Below are positions 54,195 through 61,354 of a DNA stretch of 64,000 nucleotides, piece by piece (within the stretch, counting starts at the first letter, position 1; each line of letters begins with the position of its first letter). Source of the DNA: Flavobacteriaceae bacterium (lineage in GTDB: Bacteria; Bacteroidota; Bacteroidia; Flavobacteriales; Flavobacteriaceae); assembly GCA_027082925.1 (NCBI GenBank), contig JALWTD010000018.1, positions 124,001 to 188,000 on the forward strand, written 5' to 3'. Made by a program: the position numbers and the translations under genes. The notes under the pieces are model-generated. The model saw only the letters and a program-made list of their open reading frames with translations, ran no database searches and had not been told where the DNA came from.

Positions 54195-54240
54195 AAAAAC
54201 GATTAATTGTGATAAACATCACAATTAATCGTTTTTTTTT
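54195..54240. promoter_or_regulatory. Terminator hairpin containing a perfect Crp/Fnr-type operator
   Basis: CGATTAATTGTGAT (54200-54213), loop AAAC, ATCACAATTAATCG (54218-54231), extended by A5/T5 and followed by more T. As RNA it is a terminator for the DUF3365 gene. As DNA its core TGTGA-TAAACA-TCACA (54208-54223) is the ideal Crp-family palindrome. Its centre (54215.5) is 28.5 bp before the -7-like box of sqr. Confidence 0.7.
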
Positions 54241-54243
54241 ATA

Positions 54244-54251
54244 TAATTTTC
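54244..54251 (+). promoter_or_regulatory. sqr promoter -7-like element
   Basis: TAATTTTC, one base off TAnnTTTG, 33 bp before the ATG at 54285. No -33 TTG. Its spacing from the upstream palindrome equals that at sulP. Confidence 0.45.
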
Positions 54252-54284
54252 TAAATTAAAATTACTAATTAAAAAAATAATACA

Positions 54285-55595
54285 ATGTCAAAACACTTTC
54301 AAGTTCTTGTAATTGGAGGCGGAACAGCCGGAATCATGGTTGCCTCAATGCTAAAACGAAAAGACAAATCATTACAAATTGGGCTGATTGAACCTTCTGA
54401 AACACACTATTATCAACCTGCATGGACTTTAGTAGGTGCTAATACGTACGATTTTAAAAACACAGCCAGACCAATGGCGTCACTTATTCCAAAAGGAGTA
54501 GAGTGGATTAAAGAGTTCGCCGATAAATTTGAGCCGGAAAATAATAAGGTAACTACCAAAGATGGTACAACATTTACATATGATTATATGGTTGTTGCAG
54601 CCGGATTAAGAATGGCTACAGAGTTGGTAGAAGGCTTACAAGAAGCAATGGATAAAGGTGTTGTATGTAGTAATTACACAAACCCAACACATACTTGGGA
54701 AACTCTCAAAAACTTTAAAGGAGGAACAGCGTTGTTTACGCAACCGGCAACGCCAATTAAATGTGCGGGAGCCCCTCAAAAAATTATGTATTTAGCCGAA
54801 GATCACTTCAAAAAAAGTGGGGTTAAAAGTAAAACCGACATTGTTTTTGCTTTGCCTAGCGGAGTTATATTTGGAGTTAAAGTAATAGCTAATACACTTA
54901 TGGAGGTTATTGATAGAAAAGATATTAACGTTCGTTTTTTCCATAAGCTGGTAAAGGTAGATGCCGATAAAAAGATAGCTTGGTATGAAATTGTAAAAGA
55001 TTTATCTGCCGGAGGTTGTGTAACAATGACAGATGGAGATGAAAAATCACTGGATAAAGAAATTCAATACAACTACAAAGATGTTAAGGTTACAAAAGAT
55101 GGAGATAGATACGGTATTCATTTTGATATGATGCATTTAGCTCCACCTCAAACAGCACCTCTTTTTATTAAAAATTCGCCATTAGTATCAAAAGATGGTT
55201 GGGTAGATGTTGATAGTAAAACAATGCAACATAACAAATACAAAAATATATTTAGTCTTGGAGATGTGGCTCAAATACCTACTTCAAAAACAGGAGCTGC
55301 TATTAGAAAGCAAGCGCCAATTGTTGTAGAAAATGTGCTAAAAATGATTGAATCAAACTCAATTAGCGCTAAAGAATATTCAGGATATACATCTTGTCCT
55401 TTAGTAACGGGATATGGAAAAATGGTATTGGCTGAGTTTGATTATGATAAGAATTTTAAACCAGACCCCAAATTAAAACAATTCCCATTAATGATTAGTG
55501 ATTCATCTAAAGAACATTGGAGGTTATGGATTTTAAAGAAATACATACTACCTTATTTGTACTGGAATAAAATGATGAAAGGAATTGAGGTTTAA
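54285..55595 (+). CDS. sqr: Sulfide:quinone oxidoreductase (type II/SQOR-like), 436 aa
   Basis: A membrane-associated flavoprotein that oxidises sulfide to a persulfide/polysulfide and reduces menaquinone. The FAD-binding motif VIGGGTAGIMVA is at the N-terminus and HYYQPAWTLVG at ~41 is diagnostic of SQR. The two redox cysteines are Cys160 (PIKCAGAPQK) and Cys371 (GYTSCPLVTGYGK). IFSLGDVAQIPTSKTGAA is the second FAD site. An amphipathic Trp/Tyr-rich C-terminus (WRLWILKKYILPYLYW) would bind the membrane. The two-Cys pattern and sequence style fit the type II, mitochondrial-like group. The gene ends the sulfur locus. Confidence 0.93.
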   Translation: MSKHFQVLVIGGGTAGIMVASMLKRKDKSLQIGLIEPSETHYYQPAWTLVGANTYDFKNTARPMASLIPKGVEWIKEFADKFEPENNKVTTKDGTTFTYDYMVVAAGLRMATELVEGLQEAMDKGVVCSNYTNPTHTWETLKNFKGGTALFTQPATPIKCAGAPQKIMYLAEDHFKKSGVKSKTDIVFALPSGVIFGVKVIANTLMEVIDRKDINVRFFHKLVKVDADKKIAWYEIVKDLSAGGCVTMTDGDEKSLDKEIQYNYKDVKVTKDGDRYGIHFDMMHLAPPQTAPLFIKNSPLVSKDGWVDVDSKTMQHNKYKNIFSLGDVAQIPTSKTGAAIRKQAPIVVENVLKMIESNSISAKEYSGYTSCPLVTGYGKMVLAEFDYDKNFKPDPKLKQFPLMISDSSKEHWRLWILKKYILPYLYWNKMMKGIEV

Positions 55596-55597
55596 AT

Positions 55598-55629
55598 AAA
55601 AAAAACCGAGGGGTAACCCTCGGTTTTTT
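55598..55629. terminator. Bidirectional terminator between sqr and the TonB receptor gene
   Basis: AAAAAACCGAGGG-GTAA-CCCTCGGTTTTTT, flanked by A and T runs on either side. Confidence 0.9.
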
Positions 55630-55631
55630 CA

Positions 55632-58025
55632 TTAAAAAGTTAAACTTACACCCAATAAAAAATTTCTTGTTGCTTGAGGGTAATAACCAGCGCCATCAAG
55701 TGTTGTTGTTTGTCCGGGTACCGACCACGTATCATCATAAGTGTAATAGTATCCGTTTGAAATATATTCAACATTAAAAATGTTGTTTACAAGTGCAGTA
55801 AACAAAATAGATTTGAATAATTTTTTAGGATTTATCCTATAGCTAATATTTAAATCGTTTACAAAATAGCTATCCAATTTAGAGTTTATATTATCGATGT
55901 TGCTCATGTATTGCTCTCCAACAAATTTAGATAATAAGGATAGTTGAAATTTGTTAGACGCCATAAAGGTTAAAGTATTTCCAGCAATAATATTTGGAGA
56001 AAAAGAAATATTAGTAGCACCTAAATTTACAAGATCACCATTCCAAGAGGTAATAAAATCTATATTTTTGTTACTGCTAACAGCTATATTTGGCCGAATT
56101 AAAAAATGGTTAGATAGTTTAAATGATGCGTCCATTTCTAAACCTAACCTATAACTTTCTCCACTAGTGGCTCTTATTGGTGTTCCGGTATCGTCAATAG
56201 CTCCGGTTAAAACCAGTTGATTTTTGTACAACATGTAATAGATGTTGGTATTTACTTTTGTATTGGCATTGCTAAAACGCCAACCCAATTCAAAATCGTT
56301 TAATTTTTCAGAAGTATTTACACCATTTTCAAAATCGGTTCTATTGGGCTCTTTATTCGCAACTGCAAACGATAAGTAAAAGTGGTGGTTATTATTTAAT
56401 TTATAGGTTACCCCGGTTTTTGGATTAAAAAATGAATATTTTTTATCTACTTGAATAGGAATTCTATCTGAAGTTAAACCGTTTGTTTTAAATGAAACAA
56501 AACGCTCCTGAAAATCGGTAAATAACGACCAGTTATTGTTTAGTTTTAAGGTTAATTTACCAAAAATATTTGCATCTTTTTTAGTGGTTTTACTATCGTA
56601 ATAATGGTCTCTAATTTGAGAATTACTCGCAAATTCTGCCCATATAATTTCACCAAAATGATCTCCTGTATAGCTGCTAAAAGAAGTTCCAAAAATAAAT
56701 TCAAGTTTGTCGTTTTTATACGTAGCATTTGTATTTACAACATAAAAATCGTTATCTAACCATCTGCGTCTAATCAAATCTGTTTGTGTTATTATTTCTC
56801 CTCCAATAACAATAGGATCTAAGTTATAGTCTGAAAAATTTTGATTGTTTTTGTATTGCTCATAATAACCGATACCTTTTGTATAATTTAACCCTACGGT
56901 TGTTGTCCAATTTTCTGATAAACTTTGATTCCAATGCAGCTGATAATGATTTTGTGTATAATTATCAATTTCGTTATCATAGGTATACGGATTGTATGTT
57001 CGTCCAAAATTTAACATTTCTTCTTTTGTAACGCCATACCAAGCTTGGTATGTTTTTTCATGTCCTCCAAAAGTTAATGCTTTTATTAGGGTATTGTCAT
57101 CTACATACGCAGCCTGAATAAAATACGATTTTAAATCAGACCAAGCTCTGTCTATATATCCGTCAGAATCTATTTTTGAAAAGCGTCCGGCAAACTCAAT
57201 GTGATTGTTTATTTTTCCGGTACTAAATTTTACAGTATGTTTTTGAGTGTTGTAAGAGCCAAAAGAACTACTAATTTCACCGTAAGCTTCGTTGGCAATG
57301 GCATCGGTAAGTATATTTAAACTAGCTCCAAAAGCTCCGGAACCATTTGTAGAAGTACCAACACCTCTTTGCAATTGTATGTTTTCTACGGAAGAGGTGA
57401 AATCTGGTAAATCAACCCAGTAAGTACCTTGGCTTTCAGCATCGTTAAAAGGAATTCCGTTAATGGTTACATTTACTCGAGTGGCATCGCTACCTCTAAC
57501 ACGAATGCCGGTATATCCAACTCCGGCACCGGCATCACTTGTAGTAACTACAGAAGGTAAATAGTTTAATAAAATGGGAATATCTTGCCCTAGATTTCTA
57601 TTTTTTAGTTCTTTTTTAGTTAGGTTGCTATGAGTCACAGGTGAATTGGATTTTACGCGAACTGCAGATACAGTAACTTCTTCTAATGTCTCCGTTTTTG
57701 GTACTAGGTAAAAGTGTAAGGTGTTTTTGTTTTTTAAAATATTCACCTGTTTTACAGTAGAAGCATAGCCAATAAAAGAGACTTCTATATGATATTTTCC
57801 TTTCGGAATTTCAAAAGAATAAGCTCCGCTAACATCTGTTGCAGTGGCAAACTGTGTGTTAAGTACTTTTACTGTTGCTCCCGGAAGCGGATTATTGTTT
57901 TCGTCAAACACTTTTCCGGTAAGAGAAAATAAGTTTTGTGACTGCATAGTTGCAGTAAGCAATAGAATTAAAAAAGGTACTAAAATCTTCGCTTTTTTAA
58001 AATAAGGTTTTAAAAATAGTTTCAT
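55632..58025 (-). CDS. TonB-dependent outer-membrane receptor, probably for thiamine, 797 aa
   Basis: Energised uptake across the outer membrane. The order is signal peptide (about 1-29), CarboxypepD_reg-like domain (~32-115; GKVFDENNNPLPGATVKVLN), plug (~128-240) with the typical IRVRGSDATRVNVTINGIPF and GVGTSTNGSGAFGASLNI, then a 22-strand barrel ending in FLLGVSLTF. The terminal Phe supports BAM recognition. A TPP riboswitch about 80 nt upstream of the ATG strongly suggests that the ligand is thiamine or a phosphorylated form (the receptor group called Omr1 in comparative genomics). It is separated from arfB by the riboswitch promoter. Confidence 0.9.
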   Translation of the reverse strand: MKLFLKPYFKKAKILVPFLILLLTATMQSQNLFSLTGKVFDENNNPLPGATVKVLNTQFATATDVSGAYSFEIPKGKYHIEVSFIGYASTVKQVNILKNKNTLHFYLVPKTETLEEVTVSAVRVKSNSPVTHSNLTKKELKNRNLGQDIPILLNYLPSVVTTSDAGAGVGYTGIRVRGSDATRVNVTINGIPFNDAESQGTYWVDLPDFTSSVENIQLQRGVGTSTNGSGAFGASLNILTDAIANEAYGEISSSFGSYNTQKHTVKFSTGKINNHIEFAGRFSKIDSDGYIDRAWSDLKSYFIQAAYVDDNTLIKALTFGGHEKTYQAWYGVTKEEMLNFGRTYNPYTYDNEIDNYTQNHYQLHWNQSLSENWTTTVGLNYTKGIGYYEQYKNNQNFSDYNLDPIVIGGEIITQTDLIRRRWLDNDFYVVNTNATYKNDKLEFIFGTSFSSYTGDHFGEIIWAEFASNSQIRDHYYDSKTTKKDANIFGKLTLKLNNNWSLFTDFQERFVSFKTNGLTSDRIPIQVDKKYSFFNPKTGVTYKLNNNHHFYLSFAVANKEPNRTDFENGVNTSEKLNDFELGWRFSNANTKVNTNIYYMLYKNQLVLTGAIDDTGTPIRATSGESYRLGLEMDASFKLSNHFLIRPNIAVSSNKNIDFITSWNGDLVNLGATNISFSPNIIAGNTLTFMASNKFQLSLLSKFVGEQYMSNIDNINSKLDSYFVNDLNISYRINPKKLFKSILFTALVNNIFNVEYISNGYYYTYDDTWSVPGQTTTLDGAGYYPQATRNFLLGVSLTF

Positions 58026-58104
58026 TTAAAATAAAATAAAACGATTTAAAAAGAGGTAATTAATCGAAATGTGAAAAATTAACTTTTGCCCTGTCGTATT
58101 AAAC

Positions 58105-58182
58105 GTTTGAACGTCCCTTAACAGCATTACCTGTTCAGGTTCATTGGGTATGATCTCAGCCGTTATAGGCACCCCTTTTGAG
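58105..58182 (-). promoter_or_regulatory. TPP riboswitch (THI element)
   Basis: On the minus strand the conserved core reads GGGGTGCC (58175-58168), GGCTGAGATCATACCC, then GAACCTGA, CAGGTAATGCTG and TTAAGGGA (to about 58111). These are the hallmark segments of the thiamin pyrophosphate aptamer: the CUGAGA pyrimidine pocket and the GAACCUGA/GG-UAAU pyrophosphate pocket. It lies ~80 nt before the TonB receptor ATG. High TPP should reduce receptor synthesis. No clear terminator lies between, so control may be at translation. Confidence 0.93.
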
Positions 58183-58187
58183 ATAGG

Positions 58188-58195
58188 CAAATGTA
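58188..58195 (-). promoter_or_regulatory. Promoter -7 element of the riboswitch-receptor transcript
   Basis: TACATTTG on the minus strand, immediately upstream of the TPP aptamer. This shows that the receptor has a promoter separate from the arfB operon. Confidence 0.6.
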
Positions 58196-58233
58196 CAATA
58201 AGTAAGTTAAAAAACCTTAAAAAAATGAAAGAA

Positions 58234-58632
58234 TCAATCTAATAAAGGCTTTTTTCGGTATGCTTTTTTAAGAGCTTGTTTTTTCTTTTTTTCTAACCGT
58301 TTTACATTGCTAGATTTACTAGGTTTTGTACGTTTTCTTTTTTTAGGAACTCTTAAGCTATCGGCTATTATTTTTAAAAACCGTTCAATAACCAATTGCT
58401 TGTTTTTGTGTTGGCTTCTACTTTTGCTACACGATAAGGTAAATAGGTTTTCTTGGGATAATTTTAAGTTTTTAGAAAGAAGCTCTTTTTCTTCCGGAGT
58501 AAATACACTAGATTTATTTAAATCAAACAGTAAAACAACTTTTGAAGAAACTTTATTTACATGCTGACCTCCGGCACCACTACTTCTAATGGCTTTAAAT
58601 TTTAATTCTTTTATGAGTCTTTCAAAATCCAT
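58234..58632 (-). CDS. arfB: Alternative ribosome-rescue factor ArfB, 132 aa
   Basis: A peptidyl-tRNA hydrolase that frees ribosomes stalled without a stop codon. It contains the class I release-factor motif GGQ in SSGAGGQHVNKVSSKV near residue 18, but no codon-recognition domain. The Lys/Arg-rich tail (KKRKRTKPSKSSNVKR onward) enters the empty mRNA channel. Length (132) matches ArfB/YaeJ (~140). It is the last gene of a tightly packed five-gene minus-strand chain, 13 bp after the NadR-like kinase. Confidence 0.94.
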   Translation of the reverse strand: MDFERLIKELKFKAIRSSGAGGQHVNKVSSKVVLLFDLNKSSVFTPEEKELLSKNLKLSQENLFTLSCSKSRSQHKNKQLVIERFLKIIADSLRVPKKRKRTKPSKSSNVKRLEKKKKQALKKAYRKKPLLD

Positions 58633-58645
58633 AAGAGGTTTTAAG

Positions 58646-59248
58646 TTAATCGGTTAATTCATCAGAAAAGCTCTGTAAATCTGGTTTTGATTTTAAAAGT
58701 TTATCAATTTCTTTAATAGCTATTTCAAGACGTGTTTTTTTATCTCCTTTGAGTAAAATATAAGGGCGATCGTATTTTTTTAAAGCGTTTTCAAAAGCGT
58801 TAAACATTTCTTCTCTTTGGTCGGGGCGATCACGAAGGTCATCTTTTTCCCAAGGAGTATCTATATATGTTAAAAAATATAAGTCGTAGGTATTAAATTT
58901 AGCAGCCTCATCTAAAACGGGATCTACAAAACCACCGTAATATTCTTCAGAATAGACTTTAGTTTCCAGTAAATCGGTATCGCAAATAAGTACTTTGTCG
59001 GCTTTTTTTGCCAACTCGTTTTCTAATTTCATTTGTCCAATAGCAATAGGCAACAAATCGGAATTTTCACATGTTTTGCGTTCATTATTCCATTTATTTT
59101 GTAAGTATTCCCTTGCGTATTCGGGAGCCCAAACAGTATTGTAGTGTCGTGCTAATTGTTTTGAAAGTGTAGTTTTCCCAGTACTTTCAGGTCCAAATAA
59201 TACAATTTTTATGATGTTGGTAGGTTGTTGCTTAAGTTTTTCTTCCAT
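58646..59248 (-). CDS. NadR-like ATP-dependent kinase (ribosylnicotinamide-kinase type), 200 aa
   Basis: A P-loop kinase homologous to the C-terminal RNK domain of NadR. It has Walker A FGPESTGKTTLSKQL, then WAPEYAREYLQNKW, ICDTDLLETKVYSEEYYGG and the lid-like DDLRDRPDQREEMF. The NMN adenylyltransferase half of NadR is missing. It overlaps pnuC-like by 40 bp, so the two are coupled: PnuC-type carriers are facilitators that need a kinase to trap the vitamin inside. By homology the substrate is nicotinamide riboside. Because the neighbour receptor is TPP-controlled, a thiamine-related substrate is an alternative. Confidence 0.85.
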   Translation of the reverse strand: MEEKLKQQPTNIIKIVLFGPESTGKTTLSKQLARHYNTVWAPEYAREYLQNKWNNERKTCENSDLLPIAIGQMKLENELAKKADKVLICDTDLLETKVYSEEYYGGFVDPVLDEAAKFNTYDLYFLTYIDTPWEKDDLRDRPDQREEMFNAFENALKKYDRPYILLKGDKKTRLEIAIKEIDKLLKSKPDLQSFSDELTD

Positions 59249-59919
59249 GCGATATAACCTTGTATGGCTAAAATTAAAAATATTGAGTATTGTATACCGG
59301 TAAACCCTAATCCTTTAACAAAATATAAAGGTATTGAAACAATGTTTCCGGCAATCCATAATGTCCAGTTTTCTATTTTTTTATTTGCCATTAACCACAT
59401 TGCCGAAAAAAATATTCCTGTAGTAAAAGTATCTAAAAACGGAGTTGCTTTTCTAAAGTCAACGAGGTTTCCTGAAGATAAATTGTCTATGGCAAACAAA
59501 ATACTTTCTTTAAAACTTAAATGATTTGGCATTACATTGTAATGTCGGTATACAAAAATTACAAAAATAGAAGTAAATACGAAGATACCGATGGTTTTTA
59601 ATTTGTCTTTTTTAGTTGTACGAGATATTGGAATATGGTGTTTGTCTGCATCAATGACTTTACTCCACATATACCATCCATATATGCTCATTAAAGTGTA
59701 ATAACCATTTACAATTAAATCGCCATATAAAACAAATCGGTAACAGATAAAAATGTATAAAAAAGTACTTATAATTCCCGTTGGGTACACCCAAATTTTT
59801 TCTCGTTTAGCAAACCAAACACTAACTATTCCAAATATTGCAGCTGTGGCTTCAAGGGCAATATCAAAGAAAGAGGAGTTTTTATAGGGTTCTAAAAAAA
59901 AATCAATTATAGGATTCAT
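59209..59919 (-). CDS. pnuC: PnuC-family vitamin transporter, 236 aa
   Basis: A membrane facilitator with about seven helices. Family features: FFLEPYKNSSFFDIALE at the start, FAKREKIWVYPTGIISTFLY, NGYYTLMSIYGWYMW near 75, and TLWIAGNIVSIPLYFVKGLG near 185 with the conserved Trp and Asn of the substrate site. PnuC members import nicotinamide riboside, while close relatives PnuT import thiamine, and sequence alone does not separate them here. It overlaps the kinase gene by 40 bp and shares one base with the upstream GGGPS-like gene. Confidence 0.87.
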   Translation of the reverse strand: MNPIIDFFLEPYKNSSFFDIALEATAAIFGIVSVWFAKREKIWVYPTGIISTFLYIFICYRFVLYGDLIVNGYYTLMSIYGWYMWSKVIDADKHHIPISRTTKKDKLKTIGIFVFTSIFVIFVYRHYNVMPNHLSFKESILFAIDNLSSGNLVDFRKATPFLDTFTTGIFFSAMWLMANKKIENWTLWIAGNIVSIPLYFVKGLGFTGIQYSIFLILAIQGYIAWKKNLSNNLPTS

Positions 59920-60641
59920 TAAAAAGGTTTTAAAATATTATAATGTTCTTCAAAAGCCGTTCCTATTACCACTAAATCAGCTCCATTTTTATAGGCATTA
60001 GTAAGTTGTTTTTTTGTTTTAATACCTCCACCAACAATTAACGGAATTGAAATATTTTTTTTTACACTTGAAACGATGCTAGGATGTACAGGTACTTTTG
60101 CGCCGCTTCCGGCCTCTAAATAAATAAGTTGTTTTCCTTTATACATTCCGGCTATTGCAGTTTCGGTGGCTAATTTAATGTTTTTTTGGGGTATTGGTGT
60201 TGTTTTGCTTACTTTTAATACAGATGATTTTGTGCCACCATCAATTAAGATATATCCTGTAGGAATAATTTCTAAGGTTGAATTTTTTAAATAAGGAACT
60301 GCTTTAATTTGTTGCTCTATTAAAAACTCCGGATTTCTTCCTGAAAGTAAAGATAAAAACAGTAAAGCATCTGCTTTATGAGTTATTTGAGAACAATCTC
60401 CAGGGAAAAGGATAATAGGAAGTTTAGTGTGTTTTTTAAGAATAGCTACCAATATTTCTGTAATTCCGTTTTCAACAGTACTTCCTCCAACAAAAATGTA
60501 ATTTGCACCTAAATCTTCTATTTTTGTAGCAATTTTTGGTAGATTATGTATGTCAATTTTATCAGGGTCTAATAAAATGGCGAGTAATTTATTTCCTTTT
60601 TCAGAAGCTTTTTGTATGTCTTTTAAAATTGAATTAGTCAT
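59919..60641 (-). CDS. Geranylgeranylglyceryl/heptaprenylglyceryl phosphate synthase family, 240 aa
   Basis: A TIM-barrel prenyltransferase of the PcrB/GGGPS family that links a polyprenyl diphosphate to glycerol-1-phosphate. Motifs are LAILLDPDKIDIHNLPKIA near 19, IFVGGSTVENG near 50, LFPGDCSQITHKADALLFLS near 78, YLEAGSGAKVPVHPSIV near 174 and PLIVGGGIKTKKQ near 200. These form the glycerol-phosphate phosphate-binding loops. Bacteroidetes members form the bacterial group II of this otherwise archaeal-type enzyme. It overlaps the upstream phosphopantetheinyl-transferase gene by 8 bp. Its product lipid in this organism is unknown. Confidence 0.88.
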   Translation of the reverse strand: MTNSILKDIQKASEKGNKLLAILLDPDKIDIHNLPKIATKIEDLGANYIFVGGSTVENGITEILVAILKKHTKLPIILFPGDCSQITHKADALLFLSLLSGRNPEFLIEQQIKAVPYLKNSTLEIIPTGYILIDGGTKSSVLKVSKTTPIPQKNIKLATETAIAGMYKGKQLIYLEAGSGAKVPVHPSIVSSVKKNISIPLIVGGGIKTKKQLTNAYKNGADLVVIGTAFEEHYNILKPF

Positions 60642-61269
60642 GGGCTATAGATTCTAGAGCGTACACCAATGTAAAGTCTTCAAGTTGCCTAAATGCGATG
60701 TCATATTTTTTATTCCAATCATCAATTTTAATCCACCCTGTAGTTTTTCCATCACTAATTTTAAAAGGCTTAATAGGAATGTGCTTTTTAAAAGTGATTC
60801 CTCCTTTCGGGTATATTTTATAGAGCGATTCTTTAGCGCCCCATATAATGGTTAACAAGCTAACAACATCTTTTGTATCAAAAAAAGTTATTTCCTTATT
60901 GGTAAACTTGTGTGCTATGAGTTTTATTTTTTCTCTGTTTTTTTCTATATCAATACCAACTGCTTTATCACTAATAATAATTGCAGAAAAGGTAAAAGAG
61001 TGTGTAATGGATATATGTTTTTTATCTTTTAGATGTGGTTTTCCATTTGTATTGTAAAACAAATCGGTATCGGTATAACCAGCTTCTTTTAACAAGTGTC
61101 TAATACTTAAAAAGCCGCATCGGTGGATTTCCGATTTCATAGAAAGCAACCTTTCTTCACTAGAAGCAGTTAAGCTAATATTTCGGTATAAAAAATCGAA
61201 ATCCTCTTCAATTTTCCAAACAAAAATAGAAGTATTAGGGGCAATCTTAATAGTTTTATATAAAGGCAT
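60634..61269 (-). CDS. 4'-phosphopantetheinyl transferase, 211 aa
   Basis: Transfers phosphopantetheine from CoA to carrier proteins. The Sfp-type catalytic residues are visible: AVGIDIEKNREKI (Mg-binding Asp and Glu, near residue 105) and IWGAKESLYKIYPKGGI (Glu and Lys, near 145). HISITHSFTFSAIII is the preceding conserved strand. At 211 aa it is the Sfp/AcpT class rather than the short AcpS type. It is the first gene of the minus-strand chain and divergent from ahcY. Confidence 0.9.
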   Translation of the reverse strand: MPLYKTIKIAPNTSIFVWKIEEDFDFLYRNISLTASSEERLLSMKSEIHRCGFLSIRHLLKEAGYTDTDLFYNTNGKPHLKDKKHISITHSFTFSAIIISDKAVGIDIEKNREKIKLIAHKFTNKEITFFDTKDVVSLLTIIWGAKESLYKIYPKGGITFKKHIPIKPFKISDGKTTGWIKIDDWNKKYDIAFRQLEDFTLVYALESIAHD

Positions 61270-61291
61270 TTATATTCTCAAAGGTATTTTG

Positions 61292-61299
61292 TACTTTTG
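61292..61299 (+). promoter_or_regulatory. ahcY promoter -7 element
   Basis: TACTTTTG, 55 bp before the ahcY ATG, in the 85-bp divergent space. No -33 TTG. Confidence 0.5.
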
Positions 61300-61354
61300 C
61301 AAATTAAAAACAAATAATATTACTTATTTAAAATAAATAGCAAATTTAATAAAT

